A DNA stretch of 64,000 nucleotides from Elusimicrobiota bacterium. GTDB taxonomy: Bacteria; Elusimicrobiota; Elusimicrobia; UBA1565; UBA9628. Position numbers and translations under genes: made by a program. Positions within the stretch are counted from its first letter, which is position 1; each line of letters opens with the position of its first letter. The DNA lies in assembly GCA_026388095.1 (NCBI GenBank), contig JAPLKL010000007.1, forward strand, positions 62,001-126,000, read 5' to 3'. Positions 10,568-19,242 of this stretch are shown one piece after another. The notes under the pieces were generated by a model. The model saw only the letters and a program-made list of their open reading frames with translations, ran no database searches and was not told the origin of the DNA.

Positions 10568-10575
10568 TCTAAATG

Positions 10576-10584
10576 TGCTAGAAT
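10576..10584 (+). promoter_or_regulatory. extended -10 promoter of the nucleoside salvage operon
   Basis: TGC followed by TAGAAT matches an extended -10 element. It lies about 30 bases before the punA ATG, leaving a short leader that contains AAGGAG. Confidence 0.5.
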
Positions 10585-10613
10585 CGAGCAACCATAAGGA
10601 GCTCTCCTACAAC

Positions 10614-11444
10614 ATGGAAATCAAAACCTACATCGGTGCCGTGCGCAAAGCCGCCGACTACGTCAAGAGCAGGGTTCCTGGTTTCTCCCCCCATGTCGGC
10701 ATCATCCTGGGCTCAGGTCTGGCCAAAGCCGTGCCTATCCTGGAAAAGTCCATCATCATCCCCTACACCGACATCCCCGGTTTCCCCCGCACCACGGTGG
10801 CCGGGCACATGGGCAAGCTCATCCTCGGCCAGCTCCACGGCAAGAGCGTGGCCGTCATGCAGGGCCGCTTCCACTACTACGAAGGGCATTCCATGGAGAA
10901 CATCGCCTTGCCCCTGCGCATGCTCGAGTACCTCGGCCTCAAGACCGTGTTCCTGACCGCGGCCGTGGGCTCGGTGCGCGAGGAGATCAAGCCCGGCCAT
11001 TTCGTGGCCATCACCGACCACATCAATTTTATGGGCCGCAACCCCCTGCGCGCTTTTCACGAGGAGGAGTTCGGCGAGATGTTCCCGGACCTCGTCAACG
11101 CTTACGACCTGGACCTGCGCAAGCAGATCATCGCCATCTGCCACAAGCACAAGCTCTCCGTGCACGAGGGCGTCTACACCGCCGTGTGCGGCCCTTCTTA
11201 CGAGACGCCCGCCGAGATCCGCGCCTTCCGCGCCTGGGGCGGAGACGTGGTCGGCATGTCCGTGGTCCCGGAGGTCATCCCGGCCCGGCAGATGGGCATC
11301 AAGGTCGCGGCGCTCACGTGGATCTCCAACATGTGCAGCGGCATGAGGGGCGCCTCCCTGAACCACAGCGAGGTCCTGGAGCTCGGCGCCAAGGTCTCCG
11401 AGGGCCTGCGCATCGTCCTCAACGACTTCATCAAAATCTCCTAG
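10614..11444 (+). CDS. punA: purine nucleoside phosphorylase
   Basis: This 276-residue trimeric-type (PNP/MTAP family) enzyme cleaves purine nucleosides with phosphate to a free base and ribose-1-phosphate. Signature blocks are G-I-I-L-G-S-G-L-A (phosphate loop, about 32-40), G-R-F-H-Y-Y-E-G-H (about 84-92), V-C-G-P-S-Y-E-T-P-A-E-I-R (about 191-203) and M-S-V-V-P-E-V-I-P-A-R. In the last, residues near the base-binding Met-Ser site resemble the low-molecular-weight class. AAGGAG lies 12 bases before ATG 10614. The frame stays open far upstream, but that part is antisense to the transketolase gene. It is the first gene of a punA-deoA-upp operon. Confidence 0.93.
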   Translation: MEIKTYIGAVRKAADYVKSRVPGFSPHVGIILGSGLAKAVPILEKSIIIPYTDIPGFPRTTVAGHMGKLILGQLHGKSVAVMQGRFHYYEGHSMENIALPLRMLEYLGLKTVFLTAAVGSVREEIKPGHFVAITDHINFMGRNPLRAFHEEEFGEMFPDLVNAYDLDLRKQIIAICHKHKLSVHEGVYTAVCGPSYETPAEIRAFRAWGGDVVGMSVVPEVIPARQMGIKVAALTWISNMCSGMRGASLNHSEVLELGAKVSEGLRIVLNDFIKIS

Positions 11445-11460
11445 GCTTCGGGAGCCCCCC

Positions 11461-12774
11461 ATGCGGATGCTCGACATCATCGCCAAGAAGCGCCTCGGCG
11501 GCAAGCACACGGACGAGGAGATCGCCTTCGTCGTCAAGGCCGCCTCGGACCCCAAGGTCGGCGTGCCCGACTATCAGCTCACCTCCTGGCTCATGGCCGT
11601 ATGCTGCCGAGGCATGGATGAGACCGAGACCGCGGCCCTGACCCGGGCCATGGCGCTCTCCGGACGGCGGCTGGACCTCAAGCGCCTGCGCGCCCCCAAG
11701 GTGGACAAGCATTCCACCGGCGGCGTGGGCGACGGGATCTCCTTGGCCTTGGCCCCGCTCATGGCCGCCGCGGGCCTGGTCGTGCCCATGATGTCCGGCC
11801 GCGGCCTCGGCCACACCGGCGGGACCTTGGACAAGCTCGAGTCCATGAAAGGCTTCCGCGTGCGCATGGGTATCGACGAGATCACGTCCCAGTTGGCCCG
11901 TATCCGCGTGTGCATGTTCGGGCAGACCCAGGACCTGGCCCCGGCCGACCGCACGCTCTACTCCCTGCGCGACGCCTCCTCCACGGTCGAGTCCGTGCCC
12001 CTGGTCGTGGCCAGCATCCTCTCCAAGAAGTTCGCCGAGGACCTCGACGCCTTGGTCCTCGACGTGAAGATCGGCTCCGGCGCCATATTCAAGAACCCCA
12101 AGGACGCCCAGGCCCTCTCCCGCGCCTTGGTCAAGACCGCGCGCAAGCTCGGCCTCAAGGCCGTGGCGGTCCTGACCGCCATGGACCAGCCTTTGGGCCG
12201 CTACGTGGGCAACTCCCTGGAGGTCATCCAAGCCGTGGAGATTCTGCGCGGCGATTTCACCTCCGCGGACTACGCGGAATGCCTGCTGGCCTTGGGCGGC
12301 TGGATGATGCATCTGGGCGGCAAGGCCAAGGACCCCAAGGAAGGGGCGGCCCAGCTCGAGGCCGTCATCCGTTCCGGGGCGGCCCTGGTGTCGTTCCAGA
12401 AGATGATCGAGGCGCACGGCGCCGACCCGCGCGTGGCCAGCGACCTGGACCTCCTGCCCAAGGCCGCCATGAAGCGCGAGATCCTGGCCCCCCAGGCCGG
12501 CTACATCACCTGGCTCGACGCGCGCAAGGTGGGCGAGGCCGCGGTGATCCTGGGCGCGGGACGCGCGAACAAGGATTCCGCGCTCGACTACGGGGCCGGC
12601 TTCATCCTGGACCGGAAGGTCGGCTCCAAGGTCAAGAAGGGCGAATGCGTGGCCCGCGTCCACGGCAGCGACGGGGCCAGGATCGACGAGGCCACGGCGT
12701 ACTTCTTGACCGCGCTCAAGATCGAGGGCAAGAAACCCAAGCCCATGCCGGTCATCCGGCAGGTGGTGAAATGA
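11461..12774 (+). CDS. deoA: pyrimidine-nucleoside / thymidine phosphorylase
   Basis: The 437-residue product is a family 3 glycosyltransferase-fold nucleoside phosphorylase. The family signature S-G-R-G-L-G-H-T-G-G-T-L-D-K-L-E-S is intact (about 117-133). The phosphate-binding K-H-S-T-G-G-V-G-D is at about 82-90, and D-V-K-I-G-S-G-A-I-F follows. The C-terminal domain with G-A-G-R-A-N-K matches the PYNP fold. It phosphorolyses thymidine and/or uridine. It starts 16 bases after punA and overlaps upp through ATGA, so the three genes form one salvage operon. The sequence does not show whether it is thymidine-specific or a broad pyrimidine enzyme. Confidence 0.93.
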   Translation: MRMLDIIAKKRLGGKHTDEEIAFVVKAASDPKVGVPDYQLTSWLMAVCCRGMDETETAALTRAMALSGRRLDLKRLRAPKVDKHSTGGVGDGISLALAPLMAAAGLVVPMMSGRGLGHTGGTLDKLESMKGFRVRMGIDEITSQLARIRVCMFGQTQDLAPADRTLYSLRDASSTVESVPLVVASILSKKFAEDLDALVLDVKIGSGAIFKNPKDAQALSRALVKTARKLGLKAVAVLTAMDQPLGRYVGNSLEVIQAVEILRGDFTSADYAECLLALGGWMMHLGGKAKDPKEGAAQLEAVIRSGAALVSFQKMIEAHGADPRVASDLDLLPKAAMKREILAPQAGYITWLDARKVGEAAVILGAGRANKDSALDYGAGFILDRKVGSKVKKGECVARVHGSDGARIDEATAYFLTALKIEGKKPKPMPVIRQVVK

Positions 12775-13400
12775 TGGCTGGTAAAGTCTTCGTCTGCGAC
12801 CATCCGCTCATCCAGGAGAAGCTGGCGACTTTGCGCGACCGTCGCACCGGCCACGAGGAGTTCCGCCGCACCATGTCGCAGGTCTCGACCTTGCTGGGCG
12901 CCGAAGCCCTGCGCGGCGTAAGGACCAGGAAGACCGTGGTGCGCACGCCCCTGGGCAAGTCGCCCGCCTTGGTGACGACTCAGCCGGTCGCCTTCGTGGC
13001 CGTGCTGCGCGCCGGTCTGGGAATGCTCCCCGGGCTCCAGCACCTCCTGCCCCAGGCTCATATCGGGCACATCGGGCTCTACCGCAACGAGGAGACCTTG
13101 AACCCGGTGCGCTACTACGTGCGCCTGCCCAAGAACATCCGGGACTGCTTCGTGGTGCTCTGCGACCCGATGCTGGCCACCGGAGGGTCGGCGGTGGAGT
13201 CTTTGCACATCCTCAAGACCGACAAGGCCAAGCAGATCGTGCTGGTCAGCCTCATCGCGGCCAAGGCGGGGGTGGCGCGGGTCCAGCGCGAGCACCCGGA
13301 CGTGCCCATCTATCTGGCGGGAGTGGACGCCAACCTCAACCGCTCCGGGTTCATCATGCCCGGCCTCGGCGACGCGGGCGACCGCCTCTTCGCGACCTGA
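12771..13400 (+). CDS. upp: uracil phosphoribosyltransferase
   Basis: Upp converts uracil and PRPP to UMP. The 209-residue product has the PRPP loop C-D-P-M-L-A-T-G-G-S-A (about 130-140) and A-V-L-R-A-G-L-G-M (about 77-85). The uracil-binding tail includes A-G-V-D near the C-terminus and ends in P-G-L-G-D-A-G-D-R-L-F. ATG 12771 overlaps the deoA stop (ATGA), and AGGTGG just upstream may act as ribosome binding site. A second ATG directly follows. Placement after two nucleoside phosphorylases lets the cell recapture uracil released by DeoA. Confidence 0.95.
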   Translation: MMAGKVFVCDHPLIQEKLATLRDRRTGHEEFRRTMSQVSTLLGAEALRGVRTRKTVVRTPLGKSPALVTTQPVAFVAVLRAGLGMLPGLQHLLPQAHIGHIGLYRNEETLNPVRYYVRLPKNIRDCFVVLCDPMLATGGSAVESLHILKTDKAKQIVLVSLIAAKAGVARVQREHPDVPIYLAGVDANLNRSGFIMPGLGDAGDRLFAT

Positions 13401-13413
13401 ACGCGGCTACGGC

Positions 13414-13821
13414 TCAGGCCCCGGCGGGCAGGACCTCGAAGCCGGCCTCGCGGAAATGCCGGTCTGTCGAGATGGCGGCCGCGATGCGCAGCCTGCGCAT
13501 GAGGATGAAACTCGTGCAGTCCGTGAACGAATAGGCCTTGTCCTTGTGGCGCACGAACCACGACCAAGCCTCGTCCTCGTCTTCGGCCGTCACCGGCGCG
13601 AGCTCGACGAAGGCGGGGTCCCGCAGGCTTTCCCCTAGACGGCAGGCTGCCGCGTGACCGCCGCGCATCCTGACCAAGGTGACCGCCTCGTCGAGAACAA
13701 AGTTGCTCGTCACCAAGCGTCCCTGCCACTGCTCGAAGGACCGGCTCAGGTGCTGGTGGTCCGGGTCGTCCTTGCGCGCCAGGGAGAACCAAGCGGACGT
13801 GTCGACATAGACCCGCTTCAT
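13414..13821 (-). CDS. vapC: PIN-domain toxin (VapC-like)
   Basis: The 135-residue product is a PIN-domain ribonuclease. It begins with V-Y-V-D-T-S-A-W (catalytic Asp 7) and has an N-F-V-L-D-E-A-V-T-L block. Later comes F-T-D-C-T-S-F (second acidic cluster), and it ends with I-S-T-D-R-H-F-R-E-A-G-F. VapC toxins cut RNA in the cytoplasm and are held inactive by the cognate VapB. The start overlaps the antitoxin stop as ATGA. The pair is convergent with the upp operon, 13 bases away. PIN-domain proteins without a toxin role exist, but the coupled ribbon-helix-helix gene makes toxin-antitoxin the best reading. Confidence 0.88.
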   Translation of the reverse strand: MKRVYVDTSAWFSLARKDDPDHQHLSRSFEQWQGRLVTSNFVLDEAVTLVRMRGGHAAACRLGESLRDPAFVELAPVTAEDEDEAWSWFVRHKDKAYSFTDCTSFILMRRLRIAAAISTDRHFREAGFEVLPAGA

Positions 13822-14072
13822 GGCGCGGGCTGGTCCTTCGCGCCGCCGTAGAGGTAGCTGTCGTGGTCCCGGCCCGCGACGCCGCCGGGGTCGGAGAACA
13901 TCCCGCAGATGTCGGCGAGGCGGGCGCCCGGCCTGCCTTTCTGGCCCGCGCCGAGGAGCCGGTCCACGGCCAGGCGGACGGCCTCGGAGAGACTGCGGTC
14001 CGTGCGCTTTGCCCAAGCCCTGAGCGCGGCGTACTGGCGCTGCTCCAGCAGGATCTGAGTCCGATGCATCAT
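13818..14072 (-). CDS. vapB: ribbon-helix-helix antitoxin (VapB-like)
   Basis: The product begins M-M-H-R-T-Q-I-L-L-E, followed by a helix with L-R-A-W-A-K-R-T-D-R-S-L-S-E-A-V-R-L-A-V-D. This is a classic ribbon-helix-helix DNA-binding domain of about 40 residues. The variable tail would bind and block the PIN toxin. The downstream toxin gene overlaps by ATGA. TATAAT ends exactly six bases before ATG 14072, predicting a leaderless mRNA. A longer form from ATG 14090, with GGGAGG eight bases upstream, is possible. Such pairs usually autorepress their own promoter. Confidence 0.82.
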   Translation of the reverse strand: MMHRTQILLEQRQYAALRAWAKRTDRSLSEAVRLAVDRLLGAGQKGRPGARLADICGMFSDPGGVAGRDHDSYLYGGAKDQPAP

Positions 14073-14078
14073 AAAATT

Positions 14079-14084
14079 ATTATA
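14079..14084 (-). promoter_or_regulatory. -10 box of the vapBC pair
   Basis: A consensus TATAAT on the minus strand is followed by AATTTT and the vapB ATG at 14072. No good -35 is visible. The local AT-rich patch stands out from its GC-rich surroundings. Confidence 0.45.
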
Positions 14085-14181
14085 CATCATTACATCATCC
14101 TCCCGGGAAAGGGATGATGCTCCGATTCCCTACTACATATACGATCCAGGAGGCGTTTTGTTCCCAGGCCAGGACGGCCTG

Positions 14182-14964
14182 CTAGGGCCGCAGCTTGACG
14201 AAGTGCGCCGCGCAGCGATGGTACTTGTCCAGCCGCTCGACGGGCAGGTCGAACCGTTTGGCCAGGCGGTCGTCGAACTTGCTCATCTCCCCCATGTGCT
14301 CGAGCTTGAATACGATGTCCTCGGATTCGGATTTGATCTCGTTCTCGTACTCCCAGAAGGTCGAGAGAGGATGCAGGCCGGTGGGCCGGATGTGGAAGGC
14401 GCAGAGCTTGTCGAGGGAAGGCTCCAGGAAGCCGTCATCGAGCTTGACCCGGAACTTGTCCTTGCGGTAGAGGCAGATGATGGCGCCCCGGTCGATGCGG
14501 GCGATGGTCTTGTCGCCCAGGTGCCGGCGCATGGCTCCGGACATGGCGGGGTCCGAGTGGCGGCGCAGGATGTCGGTCACGGAGATGTCCGCGAAGTGCA
14601 CGATGTCGTGGTGGCTCTCCTCGCGCACGGCGCTGGAGAGGCGGTCCGAACTGAACTCCGAGCGGAACAGAGCTCCCTTCTCGTGGAAACCGGGCCCCTT
14701 GTACTGGAGGTAGACGTAGGTGCCGTCGCCCTTGTAGCGCAGGCGCAGGCTGGCTCCGGCGCGCAAGAGAGACAGATCCGGCGTGTCGAGGTACTGGTCG
14801 AAGAAGGAATTCTCGCGCACGTGGCGCACGCCCTTGAGCGCGAAGAGGTGCTCGCGCAGGTCTTCGGCTTGCTCTGCGCGCACGCGGCGCTTGGATTCGA
14901 TCTCGACGTGCCGGGGGTCTTCGATGCCCAACCGGCCGCACACTGCGCGCGCGGTCTCGTTCAT
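14182..14964 (-). CDS. CYTH-domain protein (triphosphate tunnel metalloenzyme)
   Basis: The 260-residue product has an N-terminal H-V-E-I-E-S-K (E21-x-E-x-K25), the ExExK signature of CYTH/triphosphate tunnel metalloenzymes. It is followed by strand-like blocks Y-L-D-T-P-D-L-S-L-L, L-R-L-R-Y-K-G and Y-L-Q-Y-K-G, which supply the basic tunnel lining. A later F-W-E-Y-E-N-E-I adds acidic metal ligands. Family members hydrolyse tripolyphosphate or ThTP, make cAMP, or polymerise polyphosphate (the VTC relatives). Two phosphate transporters follow shortly after, so a phosphate or polyphosphate role is plausible but inferred. ATG 14964 is chosen; ATG 14976 is a close alternative. Confidence 0.78.
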   Translation of the reverse strand: MNETARAVCGRLGIEDPRHVEIESKRRVRAEQAEDLREHLFALKGVRHVRENSFFDQYLDTPDLSLLRAGASLRLRYKGDGTYVYLQYKGPGFHEKGALFRSEFSSDRLSSAVREESHHDIVHFADISVTDILRRHSDPAMSGAMRRHLGDKTIARIDRGAIICLYRKDKFRVKLDDGFLEPSLDKLCAFHIRPTGLHPLSTFWEYENEIKSESEDIVFKLEHMGEMSKFDDRLAKRFDLPVERLDKYHRCAAHFVKLRP

Positions 14965-15067
14965 CCCCGATATCATGCCTTTTCGGGGGCGGGCTCGCCA
15001 AGCAACTTGAACTCTTTTTGACCGCTTGCGGCTAAACTCCCATGAGAGCCGTCCCGGGTATGAGGGT

Positions 15068-15709
15068 ATGCTGAATGTCCTGATTGCCGGCGCAGTCCTG
15101 AGCTTGCGCGCCTTCGCCTCTGGGCCTGAGGAGGCCCCGGCCTGGATAGGCCAGGGGCTCGAGGCTGAGAAAGGCTCGCCCGAGGCCCGGGTGCAGGCGG
15201 TGCCCGAGCGGCCGCGACGCAGCGACCGCTTCGACCATCTCATCATGAGACATGCCCGGCGCAACGCCTTGGACCCGGGCCTGGTCAAAGCCATCATCGC
15301 CACGGAGTCCCAGTTCACCGCGCACTGCGTCTCACCCAGCGGCGCCTTGGGGCTCATGCAGGTGATGCCGGCCACCGGCTCGGAGTTGGGCATCCCGGAG
15401 GGCGCCCTGCTCGATCCGGAGGCCAACATCCGGGCCGGCACGGACTATCTCAACCTGCTCTTCCGCGCGGCCTGGCGGCTCTATGGGATGCGGGGCCGCG
15501 GGTTCCATGAGTCCCCGCCCTGGCTGCGCCAGAGGGTCATCGCCGCCTATCACGGCGGGCCTCGCCTGCTGGCGTGTGCGGACTGGCCGCCCAAAACGCG
15601 GGACTATGTCGGAAAGGTGCTGCAGCGTCTGGAATCGCCGGTGAGCGAGCTCCGTCCGGGCTCGGACGATGCGGGCGTCTACCTGGCGAGCAAAGCCGCG
15701 AGCCAGTAG
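15068..15709 (+). CDS. secreted lytic transglycosylase (SLT domain)
   Basis: The 213-residue product has an N-terminal signal-like hydrophobic stretch and a goose-lysozyme-like SLT domain. The catalytic Glu is in I-I-A-T-E-S-Q-F (E80). The domain also has S-G-A-L-G-L-M-Q-V-M-P (about 91-101), N-I-R-A-G-T-D-Y-L and A-A-Y-H-G-G-P, the A-Y-N-A-G equivalent. Such enzymes cleave peptidoglycan to 1,6-anhydro-muropeptides in the periplasm. The frame opens at 15026, but ATG 15068 gives the better signal peptide. The last 31 bases overlap the 3' end of the convergent PiT gene, so the two mRNAs are complementary there. Confidence 0.87.
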   Translation: MLNVLIAGAVLSLRAFASGPEEAPAWIGQGLEAEKGSPEARVQAVPERPRRSDRFDHLIMRHARRNALDPGLVKAIIATESQFTAHCVSPSGALGLMQVMPATGSELGIPEGALLDPEANIRAGTDYLNLLFRAAWRLYGMRGRGFHESPPWLRQRVIAAYHGGPRLLACADWPPKTRDYVGKVLQRLESPVSELRPGSDDAGVYLASKAASQ

Positions 15710-16671
15710 CACAGGGCGGCGATCAGGGCCGAGGCCGGTATGGTGAAGAACCACGCGGCCACGATGTCTCCCCCCACGCCCCAGCGCACCGCGCTGAGCC
15801 TCTTGAGCGAGCCCACTCCCATGATGGCGCCGGTGATGACGTGGGTCGTGCTCACGGGCGCGCCCAGGGCCGAGGCCAGGTAGAGAGTGGAGGCTCCCGC
15901 GGTCTGCGCGCAGAAGCCGTCCACCGGCCGCAGCTTGGCCACCTTCTGGCCCATGGTCTTGACGATGCGCCAGCCGCCGAAGAGAGTCCCGAAGCCCATG
16001 GCCGCCTGGCAGGCCAGGACCACCCAGGTCGGTATGTAGAACGTCGGGCCCAGCAGGCCGGCGGAGAAAAGCAGGACGGCGATGACGCCCATGGTCTTCT
16101 GCGCGTCGTTGCCGCCGTGGCCGAGGCTGTAGAGGGCCGCGGAGACGAGCTGACCTTTGCGGAACAGGGTGTCGACTCCCATCGGGGTCGCCCGCCGGCA
16201 CGCCCAGGCCATGGCCACGCCCAAGAGCAGGCCGAGGATGAGGCCCAGGACCGGCGCCAAGACCATGAAGACCAAGGTACGGATGATCCCGTCCCAGACC
16301 AAAGCCGAGGTCCCCACCTTGACCAGCGCTGCGCCTATGAAGCCGCCGATGAGGGCGTGGGAGGAACTGGTGGGAAGGCCCCAGTACCAGGTGAGCAGGT
16401 CCCAGCCCGAGGCGCCGATCAGAGTCGCGGCGATGATGGCGGGGTCCACGATGGCCGGATTGATGATCCCTTTGCCGATGGTGTTGGCGATATGCAGCGG
16501 GAAGATGAGGAAGGCGACGAAGTTGAAGAAGGCCGCCCAGATCACCGCGGCTCGGGGCGAGAGCACCCGCGTCGAGACCACCGTGGAGATGGCGCTGGCC
16601 GAGTCGTGGAATCCGTTGATGAAGTCGAAGGCCAGGGCCAGAGCGATGATCAGGATGATGCTCAGCGACAT
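15679..16671 (-). CDS. PiT-family inorganic phosphate transporter (copy 1)
   Basis: The 330-residue membrane protein has the two PiT signature repeats: I-N-G-F-H-D-S-A near residue 20 and G-G-N-D-A-Q-K-T-M-G in the second half. P-T-S-S-S-H-A-L-I-G-G and P-V-S-T-T-H-V-I-T-G-A form the paired re-entrant segments. PiT proteins carry phosphate, usually as a metal-phosphate complex with protons. Copy 2 (18126-19109) is nearly collinear, and a putative porin gene lies between them. TAGAAT ends six bases before the ATG, predicting a leaderless mRNA. The DUF47 partner gene often found beside PiT genes is absent here. Confidence 0.93.
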   Translation of the reverse strand: MSLSIILIIALALAFDFINGFHDSASAISTVVSTRVLSPRAAVIWAAFFNFVAFLIFPLHIANTIGKGIINPAIVDPAIIAATLIGASGWDLLTWYWGLPTSSSHALIGGFIGAALVKVGTSALVWDGIIRTLVFMVLAPVLGLILGLLLGVAMAWACRRATPMGVDTLFRKGQLVSAALYSLGHGGNDAQKTMGVIAVLLFSAGLLGPTFYIPTWVVLACQAAMGFGTLFGGWRIVKTMGQKVAKLRPVDGFCAQTAGASTLYLASALGAPVSTTHVITGAIMGVGSLKRLSAVRWGVGGDIVAAWFFTIPASALIAALCYWLAALLAR

Positions 16672-16677
16672 GGCCCT

Positions 16678-16683
16678 ATTCTA
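16678..16683 (-). promoter_or_regulatory. -10 box of PiT copy 1 (predicted leaderless start)
   Basis: TAGAAT on the minus strand is followed by AGGGCC and the ATG. The same six-base spacer AGGGCC precedes glgM, 8.4 kb away. No strong -35 is visible. Confidence 0.5.
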
Positions 16684-16705
16684 TCCCTTTTCGGCCGGCG
16701 TTTGG

Positions 16706-18091
16706 TCAGAAGATGAAGAACGCGGAGAGCTGGACCCGGTTGTTGACGGCGAATCGGTTGGCCGCGTCGACGTAGGTGACCCGGGTCTGGTTGAGCTCGC
16801 CGGCGAAGCGCAGCCAGGAGAGCGCGTCGTAGAAGAGGCTCGCGTAGCCGAACTGGAGCTTCGGCGCCAGGAGAGCCGGGGTCACGCCGGGCGCCTGTGT
16901 CGCGTAGAAGCCGAAGTCGCCGAGGTTGCGCGTCTCCACTTGGGCGTAGCCGGTCGAGGCGGCCCACTTGCCGCCGGGCAAGGAGTACTGCAGGTGCGTG
17001 CGGAAGGCCCGGTAGCGGATGAGGCTCAAGGCCCCGCCATTGTCGATGCCCGCGATGCCGGCATCGATGGCCGTGCCCGCGCCCGGCAGGCCGTTGGCGG
17101 CCGCGGCCTGGACGGCGGGCACCCCGGAGGTCAGGCCCGCATACTCGACTCCGCCCACGCCGCTGCCGCTCATGAGCTCGCCGGCCCAGACCAGGTTGTT
17201 GGACCGGTCCTTGCCGTCGGAGGACGGGATGATGGGAACGAACATGTCGAAGGCTACGGCCCCGCCCGTGGCGTTGCCCAGGGCGCTGCGCACCGGGATG
17301 AGCGCCGCGCTGACGGCGGCCGAGAGGCCCACCATGCTGGTCCCGGCCCCTGAGGTCGAGGCGCCCTTCAGCTTGGTCGAGGCGACGCGCAGACCCGCGT
17401 GGAATTCCGGAGATCCCGAGTTCATCTGGGCCGGCCTGGCCATGTCTGCGGCGCTCTCCAGAGTGCAGGCGCCGGGCAGGTCCAAGGTGTGCGTCAGCCG
17501 CGCCTGTACGAAGCGGGCGAAGAGCTGTCCCGGCGTGCCGAAGACGACGGTCTCGCCCGGGTAATAATAGGGCTGCCAGCCCAAGAGTGACCAGGTCTGC
17601 CCCAGCTTGGCGTTGAACTGGTGATAGGTGAGGCTCATGTAGGCATGGCGCACGCGCAGGGCCGGATTGTTGAAGAAGTTCGACTCCGACTGGGTGCCGG
17701 GCGTGGCGCCGGGTACGGTGTTGGGCGCGTCGTTGCCCAGCAGGTCGAGCTCTATGAGGCCCTGGCTCTGCAGACCCGCTTGGGTCTTGGGGAGATTGAA
17801 CTCGAAGCCGAGCCGGGTGTTGCGGATGCTCATCTGGGCGCGGTTGTGCTGGCCGGCGTAGTTCGCTTTGGCGCCGTTGAAGGTCGTCCGCGTCGGGACC
17901 AGGAAGTTTCCCTGGACCTCGTTGAAGCCTTGGGTGGTGTCGGTGATGTAATCGGCCTCCGCGAATCCGTAGATGCGCAGATTGAGGTCCTTGATGCCGC
18001 TGACCGTGATCGTGACCGGCTCGTACCCCGAAGCCGAGGCCGCCAGAGCGAGGGCGGCTAACACAAAGGCGGGTCTGGCGTGTCTGGTCAT
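16706..18091 (-). CDS. putative outer-membrane porin between the PiT genes
   Basis: The 461-residue product has a signal peptide ending near A-S-A-S-G-Y and then alternating beta-strand patterns throughout. It ends in a terminal Phe (F-F-I-F), the usual signal for BAM-dependent barrel insertion. Early segments (L-R-I-Y-G-F-A-E-A-D-Y, R-N-T-R-L-G-F-E-F-N) resemble gammaproteobacterial-type porins that model fibre or phosphate porins. It sits between two phosphate permeases in the same orientation, so a phosphate-uptake porin is a reasonable inference, not a proof. GGAGG precedes the ATG. Confidence 0.72.
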   Translation of the reverse strand: MTRHARPAFVLAALALAASASGYEPVTITVSGIKDLNLRIYGFAEADYITDTTQGFNEVQGNFLVPTRTTFNGAKANYAGQHNRAQMSIRNTRLGFEFNLPKTQAGLQSQGLIELDLLGNDAPNTVPGATPGTQSESNFFNNPALRVRHAYMSLTYHQFNAKLGQTWSLLGWQPYYYPGETVVFGTPGQLFARFVQARLTHTLDLPGACTLESAADMARPAQMNSGSPEFHAGLRVASTKLKGASTSGAGTSMVGLSAAVSAALIPVRSALGNATGGAVAFDMFVPIIPSSDGKDRSNNLVWAGELMSGSGVGGVEYAGLTSGVPAVQAAAANGLPGAGTAIDAGIAGIDNGGALSLIRYRAFRTHLQYSLPGGKWAASTGYAQVETRNLGDFGFYATQAPGVTPALLAPKLQFGYASLFYDALSWLRFAGELNQTRVTYVDAANRFAVNNRVQLSAFFIF

Positions 18092-18125
18092 CTGTATCCT
18101 CCAGGGGATCTCGGCGAAGATGATA

Positions 18126-19109
18126 TCAAAGCGTCATGAGCCAATAGGAGAGGCTGGCGATGAGGGCCGAAGCCGGTATGGTCAGCAGCCACGCCGCCAT
18201 GATTTCCCCCCCGACTCCCCAGCGCACCGCGCTCAAGCGCTTGAGCGAACCCACCCCCATGATGGCGCCGGTGATGGTGTGGGTCGTGGAGACCGGCACC
18301 CCGAGGGCCGAGGCGAGGTATAGGGTCATGGCTCCGCCGGACTCGGCGCAGAACCCGTCCACGGGCCGCAGCTTGGCCACTTTCTGTCCCATGGTCTTGA
18401 CTATGCGCCAGCCTCCGAAGAGCGTCCCCAGCCCCATGGCCCCATGGCAGGAGAGCACCACCCAGGTCGGGACGTGGAAGGTCGGCCCGAGGACTCCCGC
18501 CGAGAAGAGGAGCGCCGCGATGATGCCCATGGTCTTCTGGGCGTCATTGCCGCCATGGCCTAGGCTGTAGAGTGCGGCCGAGAACAGCTGGCCCTTGCGG
18601 AACAGGTAGTCCACGCGGTAGGGAGTCGCCCTGCGGAACATCCAAGCCACAGCCACGCCCAATGCCAGGCCCATGGTCAGGCCCAGGAACGGGGCCAGAA
18701 TCATGAAGACCACGGTGCGGATGATGCCGCTCCAGACGAGCGCGCCGACCCCGACCTTGACCAATGCCGAGCCGATGAACCCTCCGATGAGCGCGTGGGA
18801 TGAGCTGGTGGGCAGGCCCCAGTACCAGGTGAGCAGGTCCCAGACGCAGGCGCCCGTCAAAGTCGCGGCGATGATGCGGCTGTCCACGATGGCCGGATTG
18901 ATGATGCCCTTGCCGATGGTGTTGGCGATGTTCAAGGGGAAGAGCAGGAAGGCTATGAAGTTGAAGAAGGCCGCCCAGAGCACGGCGCTGCGCGGAGAGA
19001 GCACCCGCGTGGAGACCACGGTGGCGATGGAGTTGGCCGAGTCGTGGAAGCCGTTGACGAAGTCGAAGAACAAGGCCAGCGCGATGAGCAGGATGATCGA
19101 CGGGGTCAT
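18126..19109 (-). CDS. PiT-family inorganic phosphate transporter (copy 2)
   Basis: This 327-residue PiT permease closely resembles copy 1. It shares P-T-S-S-S-H-A-L-I-G-G-F-I-G, G-G-N-D-A-Q-K-T-M-G and G-S-L-K-R-L-S-A-V-R-W-G-V-G-G. Here the first signature is G-F-H-D-S-A-N-S, with the family Asn that is Ser in copy 1. GGGAGGG lies just before the ATG, so unlike copy 1 it has a normal ribosome binding site. It is probably the first gene of a PiT2-porin run. The duplication may give permeases expressed under different phosphate conditions. Confidence 0.93.
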   Translation of the reverse strand: MTPSIILLIALALFFDFVNGFHDSANSIATVVSTRVLSPRSAVLWAAFFNFIAFLLFPLNIANTIGKGIINPAIVDSRIIAATLTGACVWDLLTWYWGLPTSSSHALIGGFIGSALVKVGVGALVWSGIIRTVVFMILAPFLGLTMGLALGVAVAWMFRRATPYRVDYLFRKGQLFSAALYSLGHGGNDAQKTMGIIAALLFSAGVLGPTFHVPTWVVLSCHGAMGLGTLFGGWRIVKTMGQKVAKLRPVDGFCAESGGAMTLYLASALGVPVSTTHTITGAIMGVGSLKRLSAVRWGVGGEIMAAWLLTIPASALIASLSYWLMTL

Positions 19110-19227
19110 GGGTCCGCCCTCCCTTCGCCATGATGATATCAGGAGAGACCGCGCGGTCCCATGGACGCCGGGTAAATCCTGGCTGACCGTGGGATGACGG
19201 CTTTCGCGTAAAATCCGGGCCCGCAGT

Positions 19228-19236
19228 TGCTATGAT
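19228..19236 (+). promoter_or_regulatory. extended -10 promoter of the DUF2723 gene (leaderless)
   Basis: TGC followed by TATGAT fits an extended -10. It ends six bases before ATG 19243, so the mRNA should begin at the start codon. No Shine-Dalgarno is present. Confidence 0.5.
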
Positions 19237-19242
19237 ACTGCC